Shown here: positions 36,456-44,988 of the stretch, one piece after another
How positions within the stretch are numbered: the first letter of the stretch is position 1
Layout of the letters: every line of letters starts with the position of its first letter
DNA from: Flavobacterium jumunjinense
Lineage (GTDB): Bacteria; Bacteroidota; Bacteroidia; Flavobacteriales; Flavobacteriaceae
Reading direction: 5' to 3'
Length of the DNA stretch: 64,000 nt
NCBI RefSeq assembly: GCF_021650975.2
Contig: NZ_CP091285.1
Location: 3,534,001-3,598,000 of the forward strand
Made by a program: the position numbers and the translations under genes
The notes under the pieces: model-generated
The model's database searches: none
Told to the model about the DNA's origin: nothing
The model's input: only the letters and a program-made list of their open reading frames with translations

Positions 36456-36649
36456 AACATCAGTTTATCTAAAAACCTGCGTTTATGTTAAAAAGATTAG
36501 AAATAAAAGTAAAAATAGTATTTTAAGCTCATCAATTTTATAGAACTAGACATCAATTTAAAATAACCTCTTTAAAACAGCTTTAAAATAAGTTGTTTAT
36601 ATATAATTATTTAAAATATTAAGATTTAAAGAAGGTTGGTCAACAGCTA
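36456..36649. repeat. Cassette-like spacer A
   Basis: 194 nt from AACATCAGTTTATCTAAAAA to GGTTGGTCAACAGCTA. Paired boxes: ATCTAA near the left end (36467-36472) and TTAAGAT (36619-36625) near the right. Compared with the spacer at 38561 (GTCTAA/TAAGAC), the left G-to-A is matched by a right C-to-T. Confidence 0.65.
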
Positions 36650-36684
36650 GAGTTTTTATCAGTAGTTTTTTTATTTTTCCTTTA

Positions 36685-37281
36685 TTAATATTGATAATTT
36701 AGGATTTTTAGTGTTCCTGTATATGTTCCAGTAATATTATTTTGTGCCTTTGAAAAAGAAAAATTGATTGTATAAATACCATTGTTATATGAAATACTTG
36801 TTTGTCCACTTGTCATATCATCAGAACTTAAAGAATTTCCCGAAACGAATGCTCCATTTTGAATTACAACATTTGTATTTATTCCACTATGATCAATAAA
36901 AGGATCGCTATAATCCACATTAGTATGTGAATTTTTAACATTATATGTTGTGTATTGTACACTTCCAGGATTTAGACTAGAACAATACATGTTAAAATCT
37001 ATTAATTGAGTTATATTATTTGAATAAATGTAATTATTATTTTGTAATGTTACTTCATCATTTGTCAAAATAAAGTAAAATCTTCTTTTATTATAGTTTA
37101 CGTCAGTTCCATTATAATTTGGTATAATAAAACCTTTTGTTAGTGTTTTTTCAACACCGTTTACAATTAATTTCCCGCTATTTGTTGAAATATCACTTGT
37201 TATATTATCATCATTTTTAGAGCAAGATGAAAACAAAGTAATGGAAATTAAAAATGTAAAAAGTAAATTTTGCTTGTTCAT
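36685..37281 (-). CDS. Hypothetical lipoprotein
   Basis: The ATG at 37281 gives MNKQNLLFTFLISITLFSSC with a lipobox ending in Cys20; about 198 residues. The mature part is beta-rich and Asn/Ser/Thr-rich (NGVEKTLTKGFIIPN, GTYTGTLKILNYQY). The frame remains open upstream to 37329, but that extension is the spacer sequence and should not be counted. No family recognised. Single-gene unit of the array. Confidence 0.7.
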   Translation of the reverse strand: MNKQNLLFTFLISITLFSSCSKNDDNITSDISTNSGKLIVNGVEKTLTKGFIIPNYNGTDVNYNKRRFYFILTNDEVTLQNNNYIYSNNITQLIDFNMYCSSLNPGSVQYTTYNVKNSHTNVDYSDPFIDHSGINTNVVIQNGAFVSGNSLSSDDMTSGQTSISYNNGIYTINFSFSKAQNNITGTYTGTLKILNYQY

Positions 37282-37305
37282 ACTTTTTTTGTAAAAATTA
37301 TTGCC

Positions 37306-37487
37306 AACGTTAGTTTGTCTAAAAACCACCGTTTATATTAAAAACAGATTATAAATAGGAACAAAAATAGCTAGAATTTAATTTCAAAAAAAGAAACAAT
37401 TCAAATCTCTTGTGTGTTTTTTTATTTATGGTTCAACCACGATTTTATTGTAGGTACTTCAAGTCTAACGAAACCTTAGCTGTTGCG
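37306..37487. repeat. Cassette-like spacer B
   Basis: Begins AACGTTAGTTTGTCTAAAAA, 25 nt upstream of the lipoprotein ATG, and ends AACGAAACCTTAGCTGTTG (37467-37485), identical to 35142-35160. Confidence 0.65.
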
Positions 37488-37553
37488 TGTTTGTTTTTTA
37501 TTCCCAATCATATTTTTTTTCACTATTTTCATTGGTTTCTCAAATTCACTATA
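37476..37553 (-). pseudogene. C-terminal gene remnant trapped between two spacers
   Basis: 26 codons remain: YSEFEKPMKIVKKNMIGNKK then QTRNS and TAA, with the stop inside the spacer end at 37476-37478. The upstream side runs straight into the next spacer at 37551. This looks like a unit that lost nearly all of its gene. Confidence 0.45.
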
Positions 37554-37683
37554 AGGTGAGTTTGTTTAAAAATCTTCGTTATATTATAAACATGGGTAAA
37601 ATAGTATTTTAAGTTTATCAATTTTACTGAATCAGACATAAATTTTAAAAATTAAGACTTAAAGATAAGTTGTGCAACAGCTA
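37551..37683. repeat. Cassette-like spacer C
   Basis: Starts GTGAGTTTGTTTAAAAATC (a diverged left end) and ends TTAAGACTTAAAGATAAGTT then GTGCAACAGCTA. The final CTA is the complement of the TAG stop codon of the next gene (37681). Confidence 0.62.
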
Positions 37684-38544
37684 CTGGTGTTGTAAATTGT
37701 TTTCCATTTTGTACCACCAATAGTCTCTGTCTAATGTGTCTCTTAGTTTAATGAAAAGAGGAGCAAATCGTTTAAAGTCATATTTTTCGTTCGGTTCACT
37801 CTCATTTTTATAACAATAGGCTGGTTTGTTTTTATCGGTTAGCAATTCATTAATTGAGTTTCCATTAATACTATTCCTATATACTAACGTCTCTCTATCG
37901 AAACCTTCAATTTTTTTTAGGTTTTGCAGGTTATATTCGAATACCGAATAATCGTCAGCCCAATATGAATGGGTCAAACGTTTTAAACTGGAATGGATAC
38001 CTTTTGTTAATTTTCCATTCCAATAAACTTTTTCTTCTGAGACTGCAATTTTTGAATTCCAAAGGTTAGCTATTGGGTCATTATTTATATCATTATTTAA
38101 TTTATTCAATTCTTCTCTATAGGTCTCATCAAAAAATAATTTTAGATTATCTTCTTTAATTGTTTTCCCTCCTGGTCCAAAATAAAAACCATTTTTGTCT
38201 TTTGCATAAAATCGTCCTATGGCTTTAAATGATTCAAAATCTACTTTGGCTTTTATTCGCGTTAAAAACAGCTTTGTAGAATTGCCTTTTTCAATAAGAC
38301 TGAATCCATATAATTCCTCTTGATTACGGAGAAAAGTTGGACTTAGCCATTCACAGTCATCTTCATCAACATATATAGGGTTTCCTTTGATGTCATCTAA
38401 AAAAAAATTGGTTTGTGTATTAGTTTTATGATCTTGATAATAATTTTCGACAAGGCGATTATCTTTTATAGTGATTGTAGATATTATTTGAAATTCTCTA
38501 CCTATGGGAATATTATTTGGAAATAAGTATGCAGATATTTTCAT
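37681..38544 (-). CDS. DKNYY-like family protein
   Basis: A 287-residue soluble protein. GRFYAKDKNGFYFGPGGKTI and SEEKVYWNGKLTKGI resemble the DKNYY repeat family seen in Bacteroidota, whose role is unknown. The C-terminal part has DFKRFAPLFIKLRDTLDRDY. The stop codon TAG lies inside the spacer end motif CAACAGCTA, and AACGTCAG begins 17 nt upstream of the ATG. Confidence 0.62.
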   Translation of the reverse strand: MKISAYLFPNNIPIGREFQIISTITIKDNRLVENYYQDHKTNTQTNFFLDDIKGNPIYVDEDDCEWLSPTFLRNQEELYGFSLIEKGNSTKLFLTRIKAKVDFESFKAIGRFYAKDKNGFYFGPGGKTIKEDNLKLFFDETYREELNKLNNDINNDPIANLWNSKIAVSEEKVYWNGKLTKGIHSSLKRLTHSYWADDYSVFEYNLQNLKKIEGFDRETLVYRNSINGNSINELLTDKNKPAYCYKNESEPNEKYDFKRFAPLFIKLRDTLDRDYWWYKMENNLQHQ

Positions 38545-38560
38545 TGTGTTAATAGTTTAC

Positions 38561-38703
38561 AACGTCAGTTTGTCTAAAAACCTCCATTTATATTAAAATA
38601 GGTTATAAATAAAAGTAAAATATTTTTTTAAGTTTATCAATTTTATAGAAACATACATAAATTTAAAAAAAAATAAGACTTAATAAATGTTGTGCAACAG
38701 CTA
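38561..38703. repeat. Cassette-like spacer D
   Basis: 143 nt, AACGTCAGTTTGTCTAAAAA to GTTGTGCAACAGCTA. GTCTAA (38572-38577) can pair with TAAGAC (38674-38679), and AACG with GTTG (38689-38692), leaving an unpaired spacer between the boxes. Confidence 0.68.
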
Positions 38704-39513
38704 CCATTCTTGGTGGTAGTTATATTCAATTTCAATTATTCCTTTTAAATATAATTTTGCTTGTCCACTCAACTCAACTCGTTTGTTTAAATTTTTGCAT
38801 TTTAAAAATCCTTTTCTGTCGGATAGTTGAATAGCGGTCAATTCATTTTTGTTCAATTCTGCCGACCAGTATGGAGTCAAAAAAGTATGAGCTGAACCAC
38901 ATACAGGGTCTTCATTAACTCCTACTTGGGGTGCAAAAAATCTTGATACAAAATCAGATTTTTCTCCTCTAGCGGTTATGATTATTCCTCTTGCATTGAC
39001 TTTTGCGATTTTACTAAAGTCGGTTTCAATGTCTTTTATTTGTTGCTCATTTTCAAACCTTAACAAATAATCTGTTTTTCCTTTAAATGCTTTTGTAGGT
39101 TTAAAGTTGAATCCACTTTTCAACTCCTCTGATAATTCAACTTCATTAAATTGATCAGACGGAAAATTTAACGTTAACCAATCGCCATCTTTTCTCACAG
39201 TTAAATTTCCACTTCTTGGTGAATAGAATTCTATTTTGTTTGAGTTGTAATTTTCAAAGTTAAAAAGTACAAAAGCAGTTGCCAAAGTTGCGTGACCGCA
39301 CAAATCGACTTCAACAGTAGGGGTAAACCATCTAATTTCAAATTGATTTTTATTTTTTACATAAAATGCTGTTTCAGAAAGATTATTTTCAGCCGCAATT
39401 TTCAGCATTGTTTCATCTTCCAACCAATTTTCTAATGGACAGACTGCTGCTGGGTTTCCAGAAAACACTTTGTCTGTAAATGTATCAATTTGATAAATTT
39501 TAAGTTCTTTCAT
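38701..39513 (-). CDS. PhzF-family isomerase-like protein
   Basis: The 270-residue protein begins IYQIDTFTDKVFSGNPAAVC and keeps AAENNLSETAFYVKN with the catalytic Glu, DLCGHATLATAFVLF, and DPVCGSAHTFLTPYW. PhzF proper isomerises DHHA in phenazine synthesis, but most relatives are of unknown substrate, and no phenazine genes are here. Its TAG stop coincides with the spacer end motif, and AACGCCAG starts 26 nt upstream. Confidence 0.92.
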   Translation of the reverse strand: MKELKIYQIDTFTDKVFSGNPAAVCPLENWLEDETMLKIAAENNLSETAFYVKNKNQFEIRWFTPTVEVDLCGHATLATAFVLFNFENYNSNKIEFYSPRSGNLTVRKDGDWLTLNFPSDQFNEVELSEELKSGFNFKPTKAFKGKTDYLLRFENEQQIKDIETDFSKIAKVNARGIIITARGEKSDFVSRFFAPQVGVNEDPVCGSAHTFLTPYWSAELNKNELTAIQLSDRKGFLKCKNLNKRVELSGQAKLYLKGIIEIEYNYHQEW

Positions 39514-39538
39514 TTATTTGATTTTTTTAATTACCGAC

Positions 39539-39600
39539 AACGCCAGTTTGTATAAAAACTTTCGTTTATTTTAAATAAAAAATTGAAGTAAAAATAGCTG
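39539..39600. repeat. Cassette-like spacer left end
   Basis: AACGCCAGTTTGTATAAAAA then CTTTCGTTTATTTT, a variant of the left end seen at 38561 and 43944. A matching right end was not found before the DoxDA gene. Confidence 0.5.
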
Positions 39601-39730
39601 ATTTAAGCTACACAAAAAAACTTTTTTGAATGTAATGTTTGATCATTGCAAATATTAATATTCGCTTAAAAAACCTTAAAAAAGCAACTTACAACCCAAA
39701 AATAGAAGTTTAATACTTTGTTAACTTTTG

Positions 39731-40747
39731 TTATTTTTCAATCTGATGTACCCAATAAGCACCACTTATGTCTGTAATTTTAAGAGTATATTTTCCTTTA
39801 GGCAAGTTTGATAAAATGTCATTTTCCAAATTAAGTTTTGCTTTTGCCCCTAAAGGCACAATTAAACTGTGTTTTCCTGGTTTTATTTTAGCAACATAGT
39901 AGTTTGAAATACTCTTTTTGTTCAAGGTTGCTAAATTTTCTTGGGTGTATTCTAAAATTGAGTTGTTTTGACTGTCATATAAGTTAATACCTATAACCCA
40001 AGAGCCATAAACATCTACTCCTTCGGTTCTAAAGACATCAAAAGTAAGGGTGTTGTTTTGAATTTCACCATTAGTTATTTCAAGCTTTGGTTTTACTGAT
40101 TTGTTATGAAGTGTTCCCCAAACTCCTCCGTGAAATACTTGATTGGTCATTAGTGTCATTCCAAAAATAAATAGTGAACCCATTAATACTACTTTAGGAA
40201 ATAGATGCTCTTTAATTGGTGAAATTCCTGAACCTAACCAACTAAACCATTTCTTTTTGGTAATAGTAAAATTGTGTTTTATTAAATAGTTATCCATAGA
40301 ATATTTTCCACTTCCTGTTAAAAATAAAACAAAACCTGTAGCTATTCCTAAGACACCAATTTGCCATTCATCTAGACAGGTTGTACCTATCCAACCCGAA
40401 CCAAGAAGAATCCCCATAGCTAAGCCAAATACGCCAATACTCATAATTCGAGTGAATAACCCAAACATTATAAATAATCCAACAATACCTTCTACAATGG
40501 TAAATATTACCATATTTATCCAAAGCACATCTGGGTTCTCCACCAAGTATTGGATAATTGGTTGTATACCTAAAGCATTGGGTAAAAAAGCATTAAACTT
40601 TTCGCCAATATATCCAGCCACTTCAGGATCTAATTTGTCGACTAATACAGTTCTTCTCCAAAATGCCGAAAAATAAGTCCAACCTACTACTAATCTTAAT
40701 GCTAATGCCAAAAGACCTGCATCGTTTTTTATATTTACTGTTTTCAT
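39731..40747 (-). CDS. DoxD-DoxA fusion, thiosulfate:quinone oxidoreductase-like
   Basis: A 338-residue membrane protein. Residues 1-160 form a four-helix DoxD domain (LRLVVGWTYFSAFWRRTVL ... GSGWIGTTCLDEWQIGVLG). After another helix (about 190-205) comes a DoxA-like periplasmic domain (HGGVWGTLHNKSVKPKLE, VDVYGSWVIGINLYD). In Acidianus, DoxD and DoxA form thiosulfate:quinone oxidoreductase; fused forms occur in Bacteroidota. It follows the DsrE-like gene by 6 nt, so a sulfur-compound role is likely. Confidence 0.85.
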   Translation of the reverse strand: MKTVNIKNDAGLLALALRLVVGWTYFSAFWRRTVLVDKLDPEVAGYIGEKFNAFLPNALGIQPIIQYLVENPDVLWINMVIFTIVEGIVGLFIMFGLFTRIMSIGVFGLAMGILLGSGWIGTTCLDEWQIGVLGIATGFVLFLTGSGKYSMDNYLIKHNFTITKKKWFSWLGSGISPIKEHLFPKVVLMGSLFIFGMTLMTNQVFHGGVWGTLHNKSVKPKLEITNGEIQNNTLTFDVFRTEGVDVYGSWVIGINLYDSQNNSILEYTQENLATLNKKSISNYYVAKIKPGKHSLIVPLGAKAKLNLENDILSNLPKGKYTLKITDISGAYWVHQIEK

Positions 40748-40753
40748 AATATA

Positions 40754-41176
40754 TTATATTGTAAGAGTGATAAAACCTTTCTTAGTAAGTTGAAAGCTGT
40801 ATAAAATACCATTGGGCGTTATTTCAAGATTACTTGGCAATGTTTCTGGATTTATATTAAATTTTGAAAGTGAAATTCCACATACAAAAACTTTTACCTT
40901 TTGAGCTTTTGCTTTTTCCAACAGTACATTAAAATCTGAATTATCAGAAATGTCATTCACTGTTTTACCACAAATGATTACATAAAACTCTCCATATTTT
41001 TTCCCGTCTTCTTTTGCCAGTTGATTGACAGTTAGCAATACAGGTTTGAGTTGTTGTATGTTTTTTGAAAGCACTAAATAATTATTCTTTTTAGGGGTAA
41101 TATTTTGTGCTTGTAATAGCGATGTTCCAAATAGTAAGAGGAATATTGTTGTTATAAATAGGATTGAATTTTTCAT
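40754..41176 (-). CDS. DsrE-like sulfur-carrier family protein, exported
   Basis: A 140-residue protein with a signal peptide (cleavage near LLQAQN) and a DsrE/F fold: LKPVLLTVNQLAKEDGKKYG, FYVIICGKTVND, EKAKAQKVKVFVCGISLSKF. The Cys in VFVCGIS is at the position often used for persulfide transfer. Its ATG overlaps the stop of the DoxX-family frame (ATGA), and DoxDA follows, making a three-gene sulfur operon. Confidence 0.78.
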   Translation of the reverse strand: MKNSILFITTIFLLLFGTSLLQAQNITPKKNNYLVLSKNIQQLKPVLLTVNQLAKEDGKKYGEFYVIICGKTVNDISDNSDFNVLLEKAKAQKVKVFVCGISLSKFNINPETLPSNLEITPNGILYSFQLTKKGFITLTI

Positions 41177-41583
41177 TGTTTTTGAATTTTTAAGTTTGAA
41201 TTAATACTAAAAAAAAGAAGTCCACCAAGTATGGCTACATTCTTAAAAAGTGGACCTAGAGATGTCATTTATCCAACTTGTACAGTTAGCGTAATAGGAA
41301 TTAAAATAGCTATTAATATTATTGAGGCCATTTTCGTTTTAAAGCCAAGAAGTAATGAAATGCTTGTAATTAGCATTACAATTCCTCATAGAATCACAGC
41401 TGTTTCTAGTGTTCCTAGAATATTTCCAATAAAAACCATTGAGGAATTTTCTATTCTGCTCACAGTTTTTTCGGTATTAAAAAAATGATTGGTGCTTGCT
41501 ATTATAAAAATTAGGCTAAGCATAATGCAAAGTATAACTACAGATTTGTAGCTAACTTCAAGTGTTTTTTCTTGAAATTTCAT
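41173..41583 (-). pseudogene. DoxX-family gene with two in-frame stop codons
   Basis: The frame from ATG at 41583 reads through 136 codons to a TGA that overlaps the DsrE-like ATG, with TGA at 41386-41388 and TAA at about 41272 as the only interruptions. The protein is a four-helix DoxX type: VVILCIMLSLIFIIASTNHF, GNILGTLETAVIL, ITSISLLLGFKTKM, LGPLFKNVAILGGLLFF. No frameshift is needed, so this is nonsense decay (or error), with the operon's coupling preserved. Confidence 0.78.
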
Positions 41584-41654
41584 TTTAGATATTTGTAATT
41601 GATTGATATAGCAGAAATAATAAATGCTTTACGTTTTCTTATTTAGAAAATCAA

Positions 41655-42005
41655 TTACGAATAGACCTTGAGGTTCTGATATAAAATATAGAAAGGAACA
41701 TCAAAAACCAACAGGTTTCTTGATGTATTAAGATTAAAAGAATTCCTAAGTAAATAGGAAGTGAAATCAAAATGAGAGGCTTCCGATATTAGAAAGTCAG
41801 ATTGCTGAAAAGTTGGTTTTGTGATAGTCTGAATAGTTTCAGAAAACTCAAAAGTCTGGCAATTTGATTGTGAAATTGTAGATTGACTCTTGTTTAAGAC
41901 GTTGGTTTGAGGAATTCCTAATTCAGCTTGAATAAAATTCCTAACCTTACAAGGTGAAAGCAATAGTAGCAACACAAGTCCAAAAATAGACAAGGTTGAA
42001 TTCAT
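41655..42005 (-). CDS. Hypothetical exported protein
   Basis: The ATG at 42005 (MNSTLSIFGLVLLLLLSPCK) gives a hydrophobic signal-like N-terminus and 116 residues; the frame extends nine residues further but with a less typical start. The rest is Gln/Ser/Thr-rich without a known domain (AELGIPQTNVLNKSQSTIS). It lies 72 nt upstream of the DoxX pseudogene on the same strand and may belong to that operon. Confidence 0.55.
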   Translation of the reverse strand: MNSTLSIFGLVLLLLLSPCKVRNFIQAELGIPQTNVLNKSQSTISQSNCQTFEFSETIQTITKPTFQQSDFLISEASHFDFTSYLLRNSFNLNTSRNLLVFDVPFYILYQNLKVYS

Positions 42006-42143
42006 TTTATTTATTTTACAACTTTCTTTCACTTTGCAAATATAGATACAATTTTTTCGGTATTATGTTATTTTTTTCTTAACGAAAGCCGACTGTTGAG
42101 GTAAAGTCGTACGAATGCAACGATGTTGGGCGTTCGCTTTTAT

Positions 42144-42842
42144 TTATTCAGTAGAATATTCAAATGATTTGTCCATTTTTTCGTAAGGAATAAATTCATT
42201 TAATATTCTTTTAAGCTCTATGCCTGTCAAAAGTCCTCTGTGTTTCTCCTTTGTCCTTGGTAACTCTATTTCATAATCAATTATTTGTCTTGACAATACG
42301 CTTTTCAAGATTTCTGTTTGTTGCTCTGTCAAATACTTGGTATGTGTCTTTAAAACACTTTCAATGTTCTCTCTAAATTCTTTGTCGGAAACATTGTTAT
42401 AAGTGTCTTGTTCTGACATATCTGTCAACAAAGTTCTGAAAATATAGTGTTGAAAATTTTTTGCAAGATAATTTACCTCGTTGCAGTCGTGCCAAACGAA
42501 AACAATTGGAATATCATCTCCATTTTGTTCATTCAATAAAAAACAATAATGGTCGCCAGCACCGCTTTTTGCAAATGGAATAAATTTAAATTCAGGATTT
42601 ATTTGTCGATAATCTTCTGGGTCAGAAAAGTCATTTATTTCCTCTGCAATAGAATTTGTGTTTAATAATTCAAAGTCGTATGAATGCAAAAGAAGTGTCG
42701 GATTTTCTTTGAGTTTAGGAAAAACAGTGCTATACCAATTTGGCCCATATTCGCCAACATTAAGCATTCCGTCTTGTTCCAATTGTTTATAAAGTGCTGA
42801 ATATTTGAAGTTATATTCTTTTTCGATTTCTGTTAATGTCAT
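42144..42842 (-). CDS. SMI1/KNR4 (SUKH)-like protein
   Basis: A 232-residue cytoplasmic protein. The start TEIEKEYNFKYSALYKQLEQ and the middle FKFIPFAKSGAGDHYCFLLN, then DIPIVFVWHDC, have the SMI1/KNR4 pattern. In bacteria this superfamily includes immunity proteins against contact-dependent toxins, but no toxin gene is adjacent. It is a single-gene unit: GCAACGATGTTGGGCG lies just beyond its stop and CCAACG lies 43 nt above its ATG. Confidence 0.75.
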   Translation of the reverse strand: MTLTEIEKEYNFKYSALYKQLEQDGMLNVGEYGPNWYSTVFPKLKENPTLLLHSYDFELLNTNSIAEEINDFSDPEDYRQINPEFKFIPFAKSGAGDHYCFLLNEQNGDDIPIVFVWHDCNEVNYLAKNFQHYIFRTLLTDMSEQDTYNNVSDKEFRENIESVLKTHTKYLTEQQTEILKSVLSRQIIDYEIELPRTKEKHRGLLTGIELKRILNEFIPYEKMDKSFEYSTE

Positions 42843-42884
42843 ATGTTGTCTTTTAGGTTTACTTTAGGTCTCAAAGTGACACCC

Positions 42885-43152
42885 AACGTTTCCCAGGCTT
42901 TACGACTGTTGCGGATTAAAGAAACCAAAACTTTCGGTTAAGCATTGCTTCAAAGATACAAAACTAACCTTGAATTAAGCTCAAAACCCGTAATAGCGTA
43001 AAAACTGTGTACATGTTGCACAACTAATAATATTAAATTAAATACTAATTTTATGATTTTTGTAAATTCATAAATATTAATGCTTTTCATTTCTTTAAAA
43101 TGATTAAAAACTAAAAATTAAAGCCTTTAATTAGTTATGCAACAGCTACGCC
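42885..43152. repeat. Cassette-like spacer, diverged
   Basis: Begins AACGTTTCCCAGGC (complement GTTGGGT on the gene strand) and ends GTTATGCAACAGCTACG, the same end motif as at 37683 and 38703. The interior differs from the other spacers. Confidence 0.55.
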
Positions 43153-43174
43153 TGTTAGCGTTAGTGCTTTCTCT

Positions 43175-43894
43175 TTAGCTCCAATTAAAGTATTGAAATA
43201 CTTCATTTTCTTTCTCGTGTAAAAAAAGTAAAATTTCGTCTTCTCCTAATTCTGAATAATTATAACCCGTTACACTACCTACAAAATTCAAAGATTCAAA
43301 ATTGATCTTCAATTCATCTAGTACTTCCTGTAAATATTCAAGTCCATATTCATCGTCATAAACACCTCCCAAAGTTTCATAAGGTTCTCTTTCGTGGTCG
43401 CTATTTCCATTTGAGTAAGCATTGCCTTGAATAAACTTTCCTGTTTCTATATACTTGTCTCTAGTCAACCAATAGTTAATAACTCCACGTACATAAAAAT
43501 AATAGTCAAAATCTATTTTCTCTCTTCGTTTATCCTCTTTTTTTGTATATTCAGCGTCTGTTAAGTATTTGTCTTTATGTTCTTTATAAACAATTTCGGC
43601 CTCTTTGTACCATTCAATTGCTTTTTCAAATTTTGGTATTTGATTAAAGTTACCATCAAATCTATATTTGTCGCCAATTATTTTGAACCTTATAAAATTA
43701 TAACCAAAGTCTGTTCCTGAAATTTCCTCGTCTGGGTCTCCGTTTCCGTGGACTGTAATAAAATGAACTTTTCCATTTCCTTTACCAATTGAGTTTAGGT
43801 CAACTGTAATGAGTGGAAAAAAGACTACTTTATGTAAATCTGTTGGGTTTTCAAAAACGTCCTCTAAACTGGGGAATAATTTAATTTCTGCCAT
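43175..43894 (-). CDS. Hypothetical protein
   Basis: A 239-residue soluble protein of acidic character with no recognised domain. Notable regions are VHFITVHGNGDPDEEISGTD, EKAIEWYKEAEIVYKEHKDK and YETLGGVYDDEYGLEYLQEV. It looks like a cytoplasmic protein with a mixed alpha/beta fold. The flanking spacers make it a single-gene unit; GCTAACGTC lies about 50 nt upstream of the ATG. Confidence 0.6.
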   Translation of the reverse strand: MAEIKLFPSLEDVFENPTDLHKVVFFPLITVDLNSIGKGNGKVHFITVHGNGDPDEEISGTDFGYNFIRFKIIGDKYRFDGNFNQIPKFEKAIEWYKEAEIVYKEHKDKYLTDAEYTKKEDKRREKIDFDYYFYVRGVINYWLTRDKYIETGKFIQGNAYSNGNSDHEREPYETLGGVYDDEYGLEYLQEVLDELKINFESLNFVGSVTGYNYSELGEDEILLFLHEKENEVFQYFNWS

Positions 43895-43943
43895 TTTCTA
43901 TTAAAATTTAGTTCTGTTTCTTGGGTCTCATAGCCTGACAGCT

Positions 43944-44010
43944 AACGTCAGTTTGTCTAAAAACCTTCGTTTATTTTACTTTATGTTATAAATTGAAGTA
44001 AAAATAGCGG
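43944..44010. repeat. Cassette-like spacer left end
   Basis: AACGTCAGTTTGTCTAAAAA followed by CCTTCGTTTATTTT, matching 38561 for the first 22 bases. The rest of the 353-nt gap to 44248 has no gene; a right-end box was not obvious. Confidence 0.6.
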
Positions 44011-44247
44011 ATTTAAGATACACAAAAAAAACTTTTCTGAATGTAATGTTTCATCATTACAAAAATTAAAATTAGCCAATAAACCCCAATCGCTTGAGTA
44101 TCTTAACGTAACGATTAAGCAAATTTTCAAACTGTGCACACAATAATATTTAAAACTTAGCTAACAAATAGTAGCTATAAAATAAATAGTTTTCACGTTA
44201 CCGCTTAGTTAATTTGGTCGTACTCGGTTAGTTTTTGGAGGAACCGT

Positions 44248-44958
44248 TTACTTGATTGCCTGTAGTTTTTTCACAGGTTTATAAATTCCATAATTCGTAA
44301 ATTCATTTAATTTAATTTCATTTATTGGATCAAATACTATGTGTTCGGTATAAATTTTCACTTCTCCCGTTTTTTCTTCTTTCATGAAAACTACTGTTTC
44401 AGAGGTAATTCTAGTTACATTCATATTATCTCTTGAACTCATTAAGTATACATTTCCTTTAGGAATTGATATCCTTTTAAAGTCAATGTCATTAACGTAA
44501 ACAGAGTTGTTTGAATAAAAAATGATACTATCTCTAGTTTCTTTAAATGTTTTAAATTTATAATGACCATTAATATGTTGAGCTTGTTTACGTTTTCCAT
44601 GGTAGTCATGATATCCCTTAATGTCTGTATTTATTTTTTTGAGATTAACACCTTTTACATTTTGTATACTTGGGTTGTCGAGTCTATAAACTCCTTTAAT
44701 TTCATTATTATTTGGTATTTGTAGTAAATAAGATAATTTCTCGCTAGAAGTCACATCTTTTTGATTAAATCCATTTTTAGATTTTAATATTTTCATACCT
44801 GAAATCATTGAATCTCGACCACCTGATGCATCAAATTTAAATATTGATAAATTCGAATTTTCTATTTTCTGTTCCCATAATTGAATATCCCAAGTTGTAT
44901 CATAAAAGCAACTTGTAGATAGTAATAATGATATTAATATTATAATTCTTTTTTTCAT
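44248..44958 (-). CDS. Hypothetical lipoprotein
   Basis: A 236-residue lipoprotein (MKKRIIILISLLLSTSC, Cys17). The body includes SIFKFDASGGRDSMISGMKI and HINGHYKFKTFKETRDSI, with no recognised family. It is the last clear unit of the minus-strand array; AACATCAG begins 31 nt upstream of its ATG. Confidence 0.62.
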   Translation of the reverse strand: MKKRIIILISLLLSTSCFYDTTWDIQLWEQKIENSNLSIFKFDASGGRDSMISGMKILKSKNGFNQKDVTSSEKLSYLLQIPNNNEIKGVYRLDNPSIQNVKGVNLKKINTDIKGYHDYHGKRKQAQHINGHYKFKTFKETRDSIIFYSNNSVYVNDIDFKRISIPKGNVYLMSSRDNMNVTRITSETVVFMKEEKTGEVKIYTEHIVFDPINEIKLNEFTNYGIYKPVKKLQAIK

Positions 44959-44988
44959 TTTTATCCATAATTTTTTATAATGAGCTAT

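Noticed and set aside
37282..37329. Longer N-terminus for the lipoprotein at 36685
   Set aside because: The extra residues are encoded by the spacer repeat and would bury the signal peptide.
38701..39513. Phenazine biosynthesis
   Set aside because: Only a PhzF relative is present, with no other phz genes; the family has many non-phenazine members.
41386..41388. TGA read as selenocysteine in the DoxX-family gene
   Set aside because: A second in-frame TAA follows, no SECIS-like hairpin was seen, and the family has no Cys at that position.
41231..41488. Plus-strand 85-residue open frame
   Set aside because: It lies antisense to the DoxX-family frame, which has clear membrane-protein features and an ATGA overlap with the next gene.
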